Of a stretch of 64,000 nt of DNA, positions 29,078 through 38,895 are shown piece by piece. The DNA is taken from NCBI GenBank assembly GCA_018350325.1, contig JAEVLN010000020.1, forward strand, positions 589,796-653,795. Direction: 5' to 3'. The position numbers and the translations under genes were made by a program. The notes beneath the pieces are model-generated. The model was not told the DNA's origin. It was given only the letters and a program-made list of their open reading frames with translations, and did no database searches. The DNA comes from Globodera rostochiensis. Taxonomy: Eukaryota; Nematoda; Chromadorea; Rhabditida; Heteroderidae. The first letter of the stretch is position 1; the number at the start of each line of letters is the position of its first letter.

Positions 29078-29605
29078 ATGAACTATTATCAGAATGGTAA
29101 GGAGAATGGTAGTAACAGTGGGGCAAACAACAACAACAATTTTAAATTTTATAATGAAGAATCGCAAGAAAAATTAAGCGCAAACATAAAGTCGGAGCAT
29201 TCTTATGCAAGATCTGGTCAACTGTGGACACTGATACGTCAAAAGTACATGTTAACCTTCCGCTTGTGTCGAGAATGTTCGCAGGAACTGTTCGAAGCGA
29301 AAGGGAGAAATATCGAAGAATGCAGCGGCCCTCACGGCGACGACAACAACAACAACAACAGCGACTACAATGGAGACACCAATGACAACGATGACACCGG
29401 CGGCAGCAATGTTCCAAAGGGGGGCGTAATAGTTCATTTGCGTTTATGCAAATCGTGCACGGCACAAAATATGGAGATAAGCGACCTTCATGCAAACCCA
29501 AAACCCTTGAACAACGACAACAACTACAGAAGCAACTACAGTCGCGACAGAGGTCGCCAAGGATATTATTACTCTAACAATGCAAAACGAGGAAGAAAAT
29601 GGTGA
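29078..29605 (+). CDS. CxxC and RG-rich accessory protein, 175 aa
   Basis: I do not recognise this family. An Asn-rich start is followed by a segment with two CxxC pairs, CRECSQ and CKSCTA, about 70 residues apart, enough for one zinc site. Between them is an Asn/Asp tract from AAC repeats. The C-terminus is rich in Arg, Gly, Tyr and Asn (RDRGRQGYYYSNNAKRGRKW), typical of RNA-binding tails. It is divergent from the PAZ gene over a 274-bp shared upstream region, so the two may be co-expressed. A role in RNA handling is plausible but unproven. Confidence 0.6.
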   Translation: MNYYQNGKENGSNSGANNNNNFKFYNEESQEKLSANIKSEHSYARSGQLWTLIRQKYMLTFRLCRECSQELFEAKGRNIEECSGPHGDDNNNNNSDYNGDTNDNDDTGGSNVPKGGVIVHLRLCKSCTAQNMEISDLHANPKPLNNDNNYRSNYSRDRGRQGYYYSNNAKRGRKW

Positions 29606-29699
29606 TCTGAGAGAGAGAGAGAGAGAAAGAAATTCAAATTTAAAAATAACGCATAGCTTCACATTTACACACTATTATTGTTTAAATTAGTGTTAAATC

Positions 29700-29730
29700 T
29701 TTATTTCAATAAAGATTGAAATAAAGCTAC
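29700..29730. terminator. Palindromic polyadenylation signals
   Basis: CTTTATTTCAATAAAGATTGAAATAAAG gives AATAAA-type signals on the plus strand and a self-complementary stretch that can also form a hairpin. It lies about 100 bases after the CxxC/RG-rich gene. The next stretch, 29804-29950, contains a duplicated block (ATATGATTAATTACGCGGG twice) without a gene. Confidence 0.5.
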
Positions 29731-30104
29731 AGCTGCTGCTGATTGATGTAATTTTGGCTTTTGCCCCATTGGCACTTTTAGGGTGGGGCGATGGTCCCTG
29801 TCCGTGATATGATTAATTACGCGGGGAAGAGAATGGAAGGAGGAAAAACGGCATTGTGTGTTGTGGCAACAACGACTTCGAGATATGATTAATTACGCGG
29901 GTAAGAGGGTGAAAGGTGTGTGGAGGAGGAGGAGGAAAAAACGGCAATGTGTGTGTTAAGAAACTGAACAATTGGCACATTGTCGCCCCTCCCTTGCGTT
30001 TGCCCGTTCGCTCGAGATTACCCAAAGGTCATTTTTTGCCATTCCTACGATCCCGACTATTTCCTTCCTTTTCTTTTTCACCCCCAACAATTACTAATTC
30101 ACCA

Positions 30105-30933
30105 ATGTTTGCCTTAATTGTCGACGAGTTGGATAGTGAAGGGATGGACCCATGCGCACCTCCCCCACAAATGAGCGAGGATGAATTGGATACGTTGGAG
30201 GAAGAGCAATCGGATCCCGGTATTTCTTTTGATTTTTAAAACAGCTTAATTAAATAACAAAAATTTTTTTTTTTGTAAAAAATTTTTTTGGTTTTATTTT
30301 AGACATTACAGCTTATTCAAGTTTAAATAACTTTAAGCATTGTTTGAACGGACGGCTTGGTCGCCGGCCAGCCCACCATACTATAAGGAATTCATCGGCA
30401 CTAGTGCGGTGTGGCCGACGTATCTCAGGGAAGAGTGTGTCGAAGAGGAGGAGGAGAAAGAGCCAGAACAACAACATGAACAACAACAACAACAATGGGA
30501 AGACGAAGCACACATGTTGGCGCTCGAATTTGGTGAGCAACAGCAACTCCTACAACAACAGCAATGTGACGATGGAGCCGACATGATGGCGCTCCAATTT
30601 GGTCAGAACGGTCTCGACAAAGACGACGACGTTAACAGCAACAAAGAAAATGCCCCGCCGATGCCGTCGCCGTCTTCAATCAAGTTTGAGACGCCACGTA
30701 CGACAGGTTAAATTTTATTAGAATAAGCCGGTGCATTCAGATTTCCTCAATGTTGTTTTTTAGGACGCTTTCGGAACCGTTTTCTACCCTCACGCTCGCT
30801 GGGCTTTCGCCGCTCGCGCGCCCCCAGCCCAGACACCCCTACTGGACCTCCCGCGCTGCGCCTTGGACGCCAACGTCGTCCTCGACGCCAACGTCGTCCA
30901 AGACGCCGATGTACGCTCTGCAATGAGCAGTAA
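30105..30933 (+). CDS. Spliced acidic/Arg-rich accessory gene, 217 aa
   Basis: Three exons, 30105-30219, 30338-30706 and 30764-30933, join in phase 1 at both junctions and end in TAA. Donors are GTATTT and GTTAAA; acceptors are CTTTAAG and TTGTTTTTTAG. The N-terminal part is acidic (MSEDELDTLEEEQ). The middle has poly-Gln and two related pieces, EAHMLALEFGE and GADMMALQFGQ. Exon 3 encodes an Arg-rich tail (GRQRRPRRQRRPRRRC) ending in a CTLC pair. The family is unknown to me. Acidic and basic halves plus a CxxC suggest a nucleic-acid-binding or transcription factor. Introns set it apart from the intronless core genes, so it may be captured host DNA. Confidence 0.55.
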
Positions 30934-31149
30934 GGCGCGCGTGCGCGCGCGCAGGACAGGGGGACGGAAGGATGTTGGATGAAATTTAAAAAAGGTCAGC
31001 CGACGTTATCTGCGCGAATGCGCTTTCTTACACATACACACAGACACAAAAATGCGTTTTGAATTTTTTTAAAACAATAATGAGCGTAAATTTTGCTAAA
31101 AAGTACATTTGGTAAAAACAAACTATACAAATATTTTTTATAATTTCGC

Positions 31150-31400
31150 CGAAGGCGACCATTCGCCAAAGGCGACGACAATTATGGAATAATATAATTA
31201 ATTTTAAATTCGCCAAGCGGCGATTGGATTCGCCAAAGGCGACGACAATTATTGAATAATATAATTAATTTAAATTCGCCAAGCGGCGATTGGATTCGCC
31301 AAAGGCGACGACAATTATTGAATATATATATATATATATATAATTTAAATTCGCCATGCGGCGATTGCAAATTTTCGCCAAGCGGCGATTGCAAATAAGT
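31150..31400. repeat. 67-bp tandem repeat with TTCGCC(A)GGCGA hairpins
   Basis: Units of about 66-67 bp, each with TTCGCCAAGCGGCGA and TTCGCCAAAGGCGACGACAA separated by AATATAATTAATTTAAA, repeat about three times, with a (TA)n run near 31322-31342 and partial units at the end. The two palindromic cores give hairpin potential. 30934-31149 has GCGCGC runs and no gene. Confidence 0.7.
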
Positions 31401-31599
31401 ATAATTTTTAAACTTGTATCGACGAATTCGTATTCAGACAATCAAATAACATATTTTCAGACAATTTTTTGGAATAAAAATTTCTCACAAATTTTTCAAA
31501 ATAATTGGGAAAAAATTTTTTTGGAAAAATTGTTCGAATCCGGGACCGGGATTCGAAATTGGTCGAAATGGATGTCGGATTCGGCATCTACCCCCCCCC

Positions 31600-32420
31600 C
31601 CCCCAATACCCTAATCTTTTGGTCTTTTAAAATTAGCTTTATTTTTCAAAAATGGGGGCAACAAACTTAACTATTACCCAAAGCATTTATAACCATTTTT
31701 AAACATAAAATACCGCGTCCGAGGGTTGAACACGTCTAATTCGCCGATTGCTGGTGCGCGCCGAGGACGGTTTGCGGGTGCGTGCCATTCGAACTATGAA
31801 TTTTAAACAAAAATTTTTGTTTGAAAAATTTTTTTTTTGAAAATTTGTACACCCCCCCCCCCCCAGCTTTATACATTCCTACCCCCTGTGGTAGGAATTT
31901 CACCATGAGCTCGTGGTTAGCTAGCCATGTGGTTGCTTTTTTGTGATACCGGGCAATTTTTACCATTGTCACATGGTTAAATGACCGGTTGATTTGCCCG
32001 TGAAGAACTGGTGCGGTTCGTTCTTATGCCACATGGTTAAATAACCACGAGCTCGTGGTTATTTAACCATCACCTCGTTCTTATGATACGAACTACATGG
32101 TTAGATAACCCTGAGCTCGTGGTTATGATTCCTCCTCGGGTTGTAAAATTTTTGATTCAAACCCCAAAAATTTTGGATCACCACCACCACCACCCCCCCC
32201 CCATTCGCCACGTTTTTTTGTCCTAGTTAAAACCTTGATTTTGGTTGTGCTGCTGCTGCTGGTTCTGATGTTGTCGGATTTTTGGTTGTGTTGCTGCTGG
32301 TTCTGATGTTGTCGGACTTTTGGTTGTGTTGCTGCTGCTGATGGTTCTGATGTTGCTGGATTTTTGGATGTGTTGCTGATGCTGCTGGTTCTGATTTGTC
32401 GGATTTTTTGGATGTGATCA
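31600..32420. repeat. Non-coding repeats: palindrome and 48-bp array
   Basis: 31590-31603 and 31850-31864 are C runs. From 31890 to 32130, degenerate copies of CATGGTTAAATAACC and GAGCTCGTGGTTA occur; 32033-32070 is a perfect 38-bp palindrome centred on CGAGCTCG. 32233-32412 holds about four 48-bp units of the type GTTGCTGCTGGTTCTGATGTTG. I see no gene here; 32421-33228 is also without a supported gene. Confidence 0.65.
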
Positions 32421-33228
32421 TAAAAGCATGTAAAAAATATATACATATATCAAAATGACAAATATAAATGAATACACCAACAAAAAAACAATTATAGCAA
32501 AAATGGATAACATTTTATAACGTTCAGAAACTACAAATTTTTTAAATGACAGATTTCCAATATAAAAACTGAATACACAACATTCCCAAAATTGCCAAAA
32601 GAAGAACATTCGTTCGTTCTCGCCATCCAAACTTGATGATGCGCAGCCACGTGGTCGGAAACGGTGGTGCAGTGGCGACAACACCGCCACATTCCAGGCG
32701 CGCGTTTTGTAGCTGCTGCTGCTGTTCTATAATCAAAATAGGGAGGGGTTTATATGCACATAAAATCTTAAAATATACGCATAAAATATGCACCAAATTC
32801 CCAAAATACGAATATAAATAAAACATATGCACATAAATTTTTCCAAATTCAATATAAAATTTCCCCAAATCACGAAAAAGTCAATTTTTGTTTTGTTTTT
32901 TTTACTTTTTTGTCATACCTTGCTGGTCGTTGTTGTCGTGGTCGTCGTTGTCGTTTGCGCCTCCTCGTCCTCCTCCTCCTCCGTTCAATTCGGCGCCCAA
33001 ATTATTTCCCATTTTTTTCGGAAAAAGACAATAAACAAAATTAGCTAAAAGGAAGTTGTTACATTTTAAATTTGTGAAAAATGAAATCGTAAATGTACAC
33101 AATTCTAAAATATTTGTGCTGAACAGCGGTAGATATATTACCAAGATGTGACTTTTTCAAATTGTATAAAACCACCCAACTACAGGGTCCGGATTCCCCA
33201 AAATTCAAATTTGTACACAGAAAAATCG

Positions 33229-33741
33229 AATTTAGAGCCCTCAGCTTTTTCCATGGAAAAATTCGTCCAAAAAAAAAGGCCCCTATAGGTATGGGTTCCT
33301 TAAAAGAAGTACCCCATAGGTTCGAGTTTTCCCCATAAAAGACTCCACAGGTGTGGGCTTCTTAAAAAAAGTGCCCCATAAAAATGACGCCAAAAATTCA
33401 AAAAATAGCGCCAAAAATTTGAATTCAAAAATAGCGCCAAATGTTCCGTGAAAAATCGAATTTAGAGCCCTCAGCTTTTTCCATTGAAAAATTCGTCCAA
33501 AAAAAAAAAGCCCCTATAGGTATGGGTTCCTTAAAAAAAGGCCCCTATAGGTATGGGTTCCTTAAAAGAAGTACCCCATAGGTTCGAGTTTTCCCCATAA
33601 AAGACCCCCACAGGTGAGGGCTTCTTAAAAAAAGTGCCCCATAGGTTTACAAAAAACGACGCCAAAAATTCAAAAAATAGCGCCAAAAATTTGAATTCAA
33701 AAATAGCGCCAAATGTTCCGATTTACCCATAGCTCACTACT
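33229..33741 (-). repeat. Maverick right terminal inverted repeat
   Basis: It is the reverse complement of 9458-9981, again with two tandem copies inside. The inner copy lacks about 11 bases (the TAGGTTTACAA part after GTGCCCCA) present in its left-arm counterpart. Otherwise the two arms differ at only a few bases, which fits a fairly recent insertion or ongoing gene conversion. Confidence 0.93.
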
Positions 33742-34300
33742 TCCGATGTCCCTTTGCCTGCCTATTGATCTGTTGGGTTGACAATGTGCCAAATGGCCCG
33801 ATCAGTCCGATAAACAAACACAGTTTTTCCAGGGTCAACATCGGCGACAAAGCTGAACAGAAGCTTGATGTTCCTCGGCGTGCCAATGAGCGCAAAAGCG
33901 AGGAAAAGTGCCCAAGTTTTTTCGGTTCCAACTCGGCTCAACCCTATTACTTAACATTCATTGTCCATTCAGTGATTAATTTACTCTTCCCCATTGGACA
34001 TTTGTCAATTTCATGATCAGAACAGTATTTGGTCCATTCGGAACTTGTGAAATGCGATCCGCCTTCCCTTCTCTTTGTTGTTTGCACAGTCACCCCCCCC
34101 CCTTCGTCCTTCCCCTCCCCTCTGGGGCTTTTGTCCCCCGAGGGGGAGATCAGCCACTCATTGTCAAGCAACATTTTGTGGTCATTATCCCACAATTCGC
34201 CCAGTCGAGTCACTCGCCTGCTGATCAGAATTTCACTGAATCCCCACCAACCCATCTGATCACCGTCCATCTCAAAGCTACAAATTGGCTAATTCAAAGA

Positions 34301-34825
34301 ATGGCAAATTGGGGTCAGTTTGGACGATTAATTTCCCAATATTATGCTTCGTTTCATCCCTACTCAGAACACCAACTTCGGGAGATGTTCGCGCAACAGG
34401 CAAACGGATGGACTGTAATGCCGTTTTACCTAATTTTTGAATTGTTGTTCAGGACAAAGACATGAGCGGGTTCATCGGACGTGAGGACCTTATTTGCATG
34501 TTGCTGAACGCGAACAAAGTTGGCGTTGCCCCCGAACTTCCAAATAATCCCTTCTTCTCTCTTTCTCCAGCATGACCACGTTGATCCCGTGTTCAAAACT
34601 CATTTGCGCTTTCTGATCGGTGTACTGAAAAATGCCGACCTCAACGGAGACACCAAAATCAACTTCCAAGGTGTCAACCCAAAGATGACTTGTGATTTTA
34701 GCCATTTACGTTAAGAGTTCAAGCAGTACATTGCCCAAGCTGTGGATGAGTCTCAAGGAGTGCCCATTCCGGTGGAACATCTCCAGCCCGAAATGGACAA
34801 AAAAGACCTGGTCAACGGACAATGA
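34301..34825 (+). CDS. Small EF-hand calcium-binding protein, 111 aa
   Basis: Five exons, 34301-34313, 34368-34414, 34453-34518, 34571-34670 and 34716-34825, join in frame to give MANWEHQLREMF and onward. Introns are 36-54 bp with CTACTCAG, TTGTTCAG, TCTCCAG and GTTAAG acceptors. Two EF-hand loops are visible: DKDMSGFIGRED and DLNGDTKINFQE, the latter followed by FKQYI as in canonical EF-hands. The tail (VDESQGVPIPVEHLQPEM) is not an EF-hand. It should be a calmodulin-like calcium sensor; the subfamily is not clear. Its 3' end converges on the collagen gene, 170 bases apart. 33742-34300 holds no gene I can support. Confidence 0.75.
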
Positions 34826-34994
34826 ATTGAATTCAAACGATTTTATTTGTTTGGCATTCTGTTCTGCCTGAAAGTTTCTCTGCAATATTCACTATGTTTT
34901 GGGAAGGGCAATTGGGAGGGAGGTGGAGAAGTACACTATCACAGTCATAAAAGTGAGTAATCTCATCGCATTTGGGGAGCAAAGGACACAATTC

Positions 34995-36431
34995 TCAATA
35001 GCCGGGAGGCGTTCGGGGCTTCGGGCAATGGTCTGAAGAAACGGGGCGAGGCGTTACGAATAAAGGGGCAGGGGGCAAAGCGCTTACCGCACGACCCCAC
35101 AGATCCGGGCTGTCCGGGCGGCCCCTGCGCTCCCAAGGCGCCTGGCTTTCCGTAGGGGCCCGGATTGCCCTGGTCTCCCTGAGGACCTTGCGAGCCGGGC
35201 TCTCCAAGTTTTCCTGCAGAGATGGAAATTGCATTAAACAGAGAAACTCTCCAAAACACTGACCCTTCTCTCCGGGGGGTCCAGGCGGTCCGGGAGGTCC
35301 AACCTCGCCAGCTCGTCCGGGTGGGCCTGGCGGTGCAACGCCGGGTACGTGTTTTCCTGCTTCTCCCTTAATCACAGCTTTTTGTCTTTAATCCGTCCGC
35401 GACGAGGCGATACCTTTTCGCCAGGTCGTCCTGGAAGTCCGGGCGGTCCCTGGGGTCCTTGCTTTCCGGGCGGTCCTCGTGGTCCGGGTTTGCCTGCCGC
35501 TCCGGGCTCTCCTTGCTCTCCCGGGTAGCCCTTCGGCCCTTTGTCCCCAACACTTCCCACCGGCCCGGGAGGACCCACGGGACATTCGCGCACACACGGA
35601 GCTGCAGGTGCCGCTGCAGGGGCGTCTGAACGAATCGAAGATTTTCGGGATCAGACTTTCCCGTGTTCTGACTTTCTCCAGGCGATCCGTTCTGGCCGGG
35701 CTGACCGTCGCGTCCAGGTGCTCCGTCCTGACCCGCCTCCCCAGGAGGTCCTGCCAAGCCAACCTGGCATCCGCAGCATTCCTCGCCGCCCTCCGCTGCG
35801 GAGGGTCCCGCGTTGACAGATGCTCCGGGTCCGTAGGCGGGTCCTTGCGCAGAAGACTGAAACAAAAAAGGCCGATTAGAGTGATAACGTGGAATTGTTG
35901 TACCGCCTGTTCTGCGGGTGCTGCCCCGCCGTAAGCTGCCTGCTGGCGACGGATTTCGCGTCCCTGGGCGGGCTGTCGGCTGCCGTCCTGGATGAAGTGG
36001 CCGAACAGCCAACGCCCGCTGCCGCTCGCCGATGTGCTGCGACGGAGACGTTCAGCATGTTCAAGTTGCCCTTTGCCCAGCTGGGCGGTGACCACCTCGG
36101 ACCAAAGGTCGCGGTTTCTGCTCTGAAAAAGGTTTATGAGGATTTGACATCTCGACATTTTTGGGAGGATACGGACACGGCAAAACTCGATGTCATTGGA
36201 GATAGAGGACTGGACCCGTTGGATGTACTGGTAGGCAACCGGCATTAGCAGCACACAGGCCAGCATGGTCACGGTGGACAGAGCCACGGCCACGAAGGCC
36301 ACCCGACGGAAATGCCTGGAAAACCAAAGGGATTGACGTGGACGTTTTGGAGCCCCGAGGCCTTCACACCGTTACCTCAAGTCCTGCTCGCTGAACTCGC
36401 CAACCAAATGCGCCTTCTCTGTTGAGGTCAT
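34995..36431 (-). CDS. Cuticle collagen, seven exons
   Basis: Exons: 36431-36376, 36315-35904, 35856-35673, 35625-35414, 35366-35264, 35213-35088 and 35032-34995. The protein starts [18 protein letters not shown], then a membrane-anchor helix ([20 protein letters not shown]), then the pre-collagen region with [11 protein letters not shown] and [10 protein letters not shown]. Gly-X-Y blocks are broken by cysteine knots (ECCGCQ, CVRECP), and the end is [14 protein letters not shown], the classic nematode cuticle collagen C-terminus. It is secreted by hypodermis and assembled as trimers in the cuticle. The last exon was chosen by its TTTCTTCAG acceptor, which gives this conserved ending. Confidence 0.93.
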
Positions 36432-38890
36432 ATTGATTAATCCTGAAAAGCGGATTTTTTCGGAAATTTGTGAATTACAAATTATCTAATAGATAGGGGG
36501 GGGGATAAATGCGTTAAATTGATCCAATAAATGCTTTAGCCCTGTTTGTGTGTTTTGAGTGCGTTGGGCAAATGGAACTGATGGAACTGAGTGGAAGGGG
36601 CTTTCTTTCTTTGGAGAATCGGGGAGGGGGAGGGGGGGGGGATGATTCCGCTTGAAGCTTCGATCGGTGGAATGAGTTAGTGAGAATGAGCGAGTAAGTG
36701 AGTGGGCGGACATTCACCCGCCCGAGGGGACCATACCCTCCCCCCCCCCCCTCGGGCTGCTCTTCACCAATTTTGCCTTGAAGCATAATTTGGGGTGGAG
36801 GAAGAAGTGATGATGATTATGTGGGTGAGGGGGGGGGGAATTTGGCGATTGCCTGTCCTGTGGGGAATTGCGCCACCTAAAGGGGGTGTTGGTGGGGGTA
36901 GGGGCGGCCCACTTGAGCGGATAGGGAGGAAAAGTGCATAAAACATAAAAGTCAAGTTTTGTGGGGGGGGGGGGGCAGGCCGGGCCCCCCGGGGTGAATA
37001 GGCCAGACCATAAAAGGACCGCCCAATCGACTGGCAATGGACGATGGTCGATGGCGGAGGTACAAAACAATGGGAGGCACAGACAGAAATGGACGGATTG
37101 AGTTGTTAAAGACAAAAATGGTAAATAATACAACGGACTGAGCGAAAGCAAAAAGGTCTGTTGATCATCGGATTAAGCGGACTTTGTTGAGAGGATTAGG
37201 GCGGATTAACGCGATTTGGGAGTGGGGCTGCGAACTCCGCCGCTTCTCCCTCCTTCCTCCCTTCGCCCAAGTGGCTAATGGGAGTTGTATTCTCCCTCAT
37301 CAAAAGGCCACTTTTATATCTTCTCCCCCCCCCCCCCCCTCCCCCTCCCGCCCATTTTCGCCCGCCCCGATTAGCCTCTACGTGTGGGGGGGGGCGGGGG
37401 TTGGATGACCGTTTTTTCGACGTAGCCTTCCATCAGCAGAAGAGAGGAAGGAGGAAAAGAGACTCTGACCGTCTAAATCAACTTGCTTCGGCATCCAGGA
37501 ACCACCTAAAGAGCGAAGAAGTCGATGAGGGAGGCGAAAGACGGGTGGATGATGAGGGAGGGGGGAGGGAGGAGGGGGGGGGGGAAGGATTGGACTCTGC
37601 GGGGGATCAGTCCCCCCCCCCTCAGCTGATTAGATCGAACAACGAACGGGACAAAGAAAGCGTTGTCGCAGAGGGGCTGAATTTTCACCAAACATTTACA
37701 CCAAAACATCTGCGTCGGTGGTCCGGGATGTTTTTTTAACCAGCGAGCCCATCCGAGAAGAATGTTTTCTCTCAACTTCCAATTTGCTGTTCACACCCTC
37801 ACAATTTAATATCGACAGATATTAGGCGGGGGGGGGGGTCAAAAGTCCATTAGCGGACTGACACTGAAGGCTTTCTTCTCCCCGAGTAAGCGCAGATCAG
37901 CTGAAGGTTCGTTCTGGTATCCTTTTACAGATTTTGTCCGAATTGAATTTATGAAAAGTCTGTCCTCAATTTTAGTTGAAACGGTTCAGACCATTTCAAT
38001 AATTGGTTTTGCCATTCGTGGGCTTTAGCATCAACCATTTCAAGCTGTTCATGCCAAACATTCCACGGCTCTCCATCAATCAGAACCCATCCATTTTTTT
38101 TGTTTGTTTGTTTTGGCAGTGTTTTCAGCTGTTTGCGTGCTGATTCAGTGTGCTGATTAGGCAAAAACTTCAGATGGATGCGCTGAGATGATTAATCGTT
38201 GTCAGGGAGGGCTTGATTTATGCGCACGGAGTTCCAGGGACACATTCCTCCCCCTCCCCCTCCCCCCCCCACACCAACGGACGGCAGAAAGAACCGGCTT
38301 CACCCCCCCCCCCCACCCTCCACCAATTCCGGCATCATTCCTACCCATGTAAGCTTAGTATTTTATCTTTTTTCGGATCTGCTGAAAAGAAATGTTTCCT
38401 CCCCCCCCCCCTAAAACCCACCCCGTTGAGAGCGCCGTTCGACAATTCCCCCCCCCCTTATCTTCGTCCCATTATCAATCACATCTTCATCAAATTGCTC
38501 AGCCAATCCATCCATAAATCCGGACGATGTTCAGCACCAGCAAATAACTCAGTCGGTTGTTAAAAACTGCGGAAGGCATTGAGAAAGGAAATTCGAAGCA
38601 AGAATCGGGGTTTTCAAATCGGCCAAAAATGGGGGGGGGGGGTGCAACGACGGCACAAGTAAAGAAAAAACTAATTTTACTAAACATAATTACTATAACA
38701 AAGGACTTTACACGTTTTCTATCGATGCTTTATGTACAATAATATTCTTATTAAAATAACGATCTCATCGTTTTAGTCTGGCATTTGTTGCTGCTTATTG
38801 TGAGGTTAGGAGGCTTCGTCGTTGTCAAATTATCAGCCAATCGAATTCACCTCACCTTAAGAAGAAACGGTGAGACCCGTCCATAGGCCC
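36432..38890. other. Intergenic region rich in poly-G/poly-C runs
   Basis: Many G or C runs of nine or more bases lie here (for example near 36640, 36738, 36825, 36965, 37326, 37580, 38270, 38300, 38402, 38633). Open frames across them are low-complexity Pro/Gly artefacts. One minus-strand frame, 38164-37949, encodes a plausible non-repetitive 71 residues (GWVLIDGEPWNVWHEQLEMV) and could be an exon, but I cannot tie it to a gene. Confidence 0.5.
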
Positions 38891-38895
38891 TCCCC

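Larger units (their letters stand above)
9458..33741. mobile_element. Maverick/Polinton, complete, 24.3 kb
   Basis: Inverted repeats of about 520 bp bound the element, which begins AGTAGTGAGC and ends GCTCACTACT, the AG...CT form usual for Polintons. Inside are the hallmark genes: retroviral-type integrase, protein-primed-type DNA polymerase B, packaging ATPase, adenain-type protease, major capsid protein and a penton-like protein. All are open from start to stop. Structural genes run on the plus strand, followed by the polymerase; the flanks carry accessory genes on both strands. The six bases outside each end (AACGAA on the left, TCCGAT on the right) do not match, so no target-site duplication is visible. 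The coding part is more GC-rich than its AT-rich surroundings. Confidence 0.95.

Noticed and set aside
33947..34270. Minus-strand frame of 107 codons (GWWGFSEILISRRVTRLGEL)
   Set aside because: It reads like protein in part, but it overlaps poly-C, has no splice or family support, and lies just before the EF-hand gene.
36714..37151. Pro-rich frames around poly-G/poly-C
   Set aside because: Homopolymer runs keep several frames open by chance; no start context, splice sites or family match.
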